A stretch of DNA of 64,000 nucleotides from Aquimarina pacifica (GTDB lineage Bacteria; Bacteroidota; Bacteroidia; Flavobacteriales; Flavobacteriaceae), in assembly GCF_000520955.1 (NCBI RefSeq), contig NZ_JACC01000007.1, positions 1-64,000 on the forward strand. The letters run 5' to 3'. The notes under the pieces were generated by a model. It did not search any database. It was given only the letters and a program-made list of their open reading frames with translations, and was not told where the DNA came from. This document shows positions 62,336 to 64,000 of this stretch, piece by piece; positions within the stretch are counted from its first letter, which is position 1, and each line of letters opens with the position of its first letter. Both the position numbers and the translations under genes were made by a program.

Positions 62336-64000
62336 ATGGCAAAAAAATTACCTTTTAAGTATTTTACTTTACTTACCCTATTAATACAATCACTATCACT
62401 GTCAGCCCAAAATATACCTGGAGCAAATGGTAAAGAATATATTATTGGCGATATTAAAGTTACCGGCACAACCAGCTATAACGAAAGTACGGTAATCACC
62501 TTTACCGGACTAAAAAAAGGAGAGCGTATTTTTCTTCCCGGAAATCGTATTAGTGAAGTAATTAAAAAGTTATGGGATCTTGAACTATTTAGTGACATTA
62601 ATTTTTATATCAGTAATGTAGAAGGAGAAGTTGCTGACCTCGAAATTAACATCAAAGAAGTACCAGAGCTAAATGAAGCCCGTATTGAAGGCGTTAAAAA
62701 GCGTAAAGCCGAAGAATTAATAAAGGACAATGGTCTTAAAAAAGGCGCAAAAGTTACTGAAAACCTTATTACTACTACGCGCAACTACATCACTAACAAG
62801 TATCGAAAAAATGGGTTTCTTAACACCAAAGTAGCCATTAACACCATAGAGGTAAAAGATACAGTGACAACTAATAAGGTTAACATGGTGGTGTTAATTG
62901 ATAAAGGAGATCGTGTAAAAATTGATGAAATCGTTATCAATGGGAATGAGCAACTCTCTGACAAGAAAGTACGTGCTGCCATGAAAAACACCAAACGAAA
63001 AAAACGGTTGCGATTCTGGAAACGATCAAAGTATATTGCAGCAGATTATGATGAAGATAAAGATAACATCATTACAAAATATAAAGAAAAAGGATATAGA
63101 GATGCGCGTATAATTTCTGATAGCCTAATTGTTAAAGATAATAGTAGTATTTCATTAAGCCTTGATGTAGAAGAAGGAAATCGATATTATTTTGGTGAAA
63201 TAAACTTCTTAGGAAACAGTGTTTATACAGATAGACAACTAGCAAGACAATTAGTTGTAAAAAAAGGAGATGTTTATAATGGTGTGTTATTAGAAAAGCA
63301 AATTGCCGATAACACAAAACCCGATGCTAATGATCTTACCAATTTATACCAAAATAATGGATACCTATTTTCCTCAATTGACGCTGTCGAGACAAGAGTA
63401 TATAATGACACTATAGATTTTGAAATAAGAATTCGTGAAGGTAAACTTACCTATTTTGATCATATAACCGTTACAGGAAACGACAAAACAAATGATCACG
63501 TAATATATAGAATCTTAAGAACAAAACCCGGACAACGATATAGCAAGGATCTTGTCGTTCGAACAGTGAGAGAATTAGGACAACTAGGATTTTTTGATCC
63601 TGAACAATTAGAACCACAGTTTCAAAACGCAAATCCACAAGCCGGTACAATCGATATCAATTATCCACTAGTAGAAAAAGGATCTAGTCAAATTGAGCTG
63701 CAAGGAGGATTCGGTGGTGGTGGTTTTGTCGGAACTTTGGGTCTGGCTTTCAGCAATTTTTCAATACGTAACATTTTTAATAAAGAAGCATATCAACCAT
63801 TGCCAATGGGGGATGGTCAAACCCTAAGAGTAAGAGCTCAGGCAAGTAGATTTTATCAAACATACAGTTTATCATTTGTTGAACCCTGGTTAGGAGGAAA
63901 AAGACCTTATCAACTGTCTACATCATTCTCTCATACGATACAATATCTATTTAATAGTTTTTCAGGAGATGTTGATAAAGACAGTAAATTTTTAATTACA
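62336..64000 (+). CDS. bamA: Outer-membrane protein assembly factor BamA, 3' end beyond the window
   Basis: 555 codons are visible from the ATG at 62336, open to the right edge. Signal peptide ends at SLSLSAQN. Five POTRA domains can be followed, e.g. YIIGDIKVTGTTSYNESTV, VKIDEIVINGNEQLSDKKV, YYFGEINFLGNSVYTDRQL and YFDHITVTGNDKTNDHVI. The barrel begins near 440 (ELQGGFGGGGFVGTLGLAFS). It inserts outer-membrane proteins, including the barrels encoded elsewhere in this window. Essential gene in known species. Confidence 0.97.
   Translation, partial: MAKKLPFKYFTLLTLLIQSLSLSAQNIPGANGKEYIIGDIKVTGTTSYNESTVITFTGLKKGERIFLPGNRISEVIKKLWDLELFSDINFYISNVEGEVADLEINIKEVPELNEARIEGVKKRKAEELIKDNGLKKGAKVTENLITTTRNYITNKYRKNGFLNTKVAINTIEVKDTVTTNKVNMVVLIDKGDRVKIDEIVINGNEQLSDKKVRAAMKNTKRKKRLRFWKRSKYIAADYDEDKDNIITKYKEKGYRDARIISDSLIVKDNSSISLSLDVEEGNRYYFGEINFLGNSVYTDRQLARQLVVKKGDVYNGVLLEKQIADNTKPDANDLTNLYQNNGYLFSSIDAVETRVYNDTIDFEIRIREGKLTYFDHITVTGNDKTNDHVIYRILRTKPGQRYSKDLVVRTVRELGQLGFFDPEQLEPQFQNANPQAGTIDINYPLVEKGSSQIELQGGFGGGGFVGTLGLAFSNFSIRNIFNKEAYQPLPMGDGQTLRVRAQASRFYQTYSLSFVEPWLGGKRPYQLSTSFSHTIQYLFNSFSGDVDKDSKFLIT

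Overview
The window looks like a piece of a Flavobacteriaceae chromosome (Bacteroidota), perhaps close to marine genera such as Aquimarina. That placement is inferred from gene content; no rRNA is present to confirm it. The evidence is: low-GC genes with no Shine-Dalgarno sequences, several promoters of the Bacteroidota form TTTG-N(16-22)-TAnnTTTG, SprB-type repeats with a type IX secretion (T9SS) C-terminal sorting domain, a TANFOR-domain protein, and the gene orders tig-clpP-clpX and CBS-nadK-DUF6089-uppS-bamA.

Layout. (1) 1-10.3 kb is an accessory region on the minus strand. Four small genes of unknown function, one with a helix-turn-helix, lie upstream of a two-gene RHS/YD-repeat operon; the second RHS gene runs off the left edge. 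These two genes are visibly richer in G+C than the rest. (2) 10.4-12.5 kb holds a membrane TPR/AraC-type regulator, a tyrosine-recombinase remnant broken at both ends, and the 3' part of a tRNA (Leu-like) followed by a terminator. This looks like the right-hand attachment scar of an integrated element extending leftwards. (3) 12.6-36.0 kb holds a second TPR/AraC regulator followed by seven co-directional, tightly spaced genes. They encode an unknown 1582-residue secreted protein, a fibronectin-III protein, a SprB-repeat T9SS adhesin, a PKD lipoprotein with a surface-export-like signal, a 1826-residue TANFOR/metallopeptidase/pre-toxin protein, a secreted WHH-family nuclease and a predicted outer-membrane barrel. 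I read this as a cell-surface effector-delivery locus and the best candidate for an undescribed system in the window. (4) 36.0-49.0 kb is an eleven-gene exopolysaccharide/capsule operon on the minus strand: initiating transferase, GDP-fucose synthesis, flippase, polymerase, three glycosyltransferases, an acetyltransferase, export lipoprotein and tyrosine autokinase. (5) 49.7-50.2 kb holds a small secreted repeat peptide and a perfect 44-bp palindromic terminator. (6) 50.6-64 kb is conserved chromosome: clpX, clpP, tig, a small membrane protein, a GDSL lipoprotein with a FadL-type porin, an alpha/beta hydrolase with pdxJ, then CBS, nadK, a DUF6089 protein, uppS and the first 555 codons of bamA.

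How the genes fit together. Regions 1 and 3 are both about large surface or secreted proteins with toxin-like architecture, and both lie beside a TPR-TM-AraC sensor/regulator. Region 4 supplies a fucose-containing surface polysaccharide. Regions 5-6 are mostly housekeeping functions: proteostasis, cofactors, undecaprenyl carrier and outer-membrane assembly. UppS makes the carrier lipid that the region-4 polymer pathway uses, and BamA would insert the barrels of regions 3 and 6.
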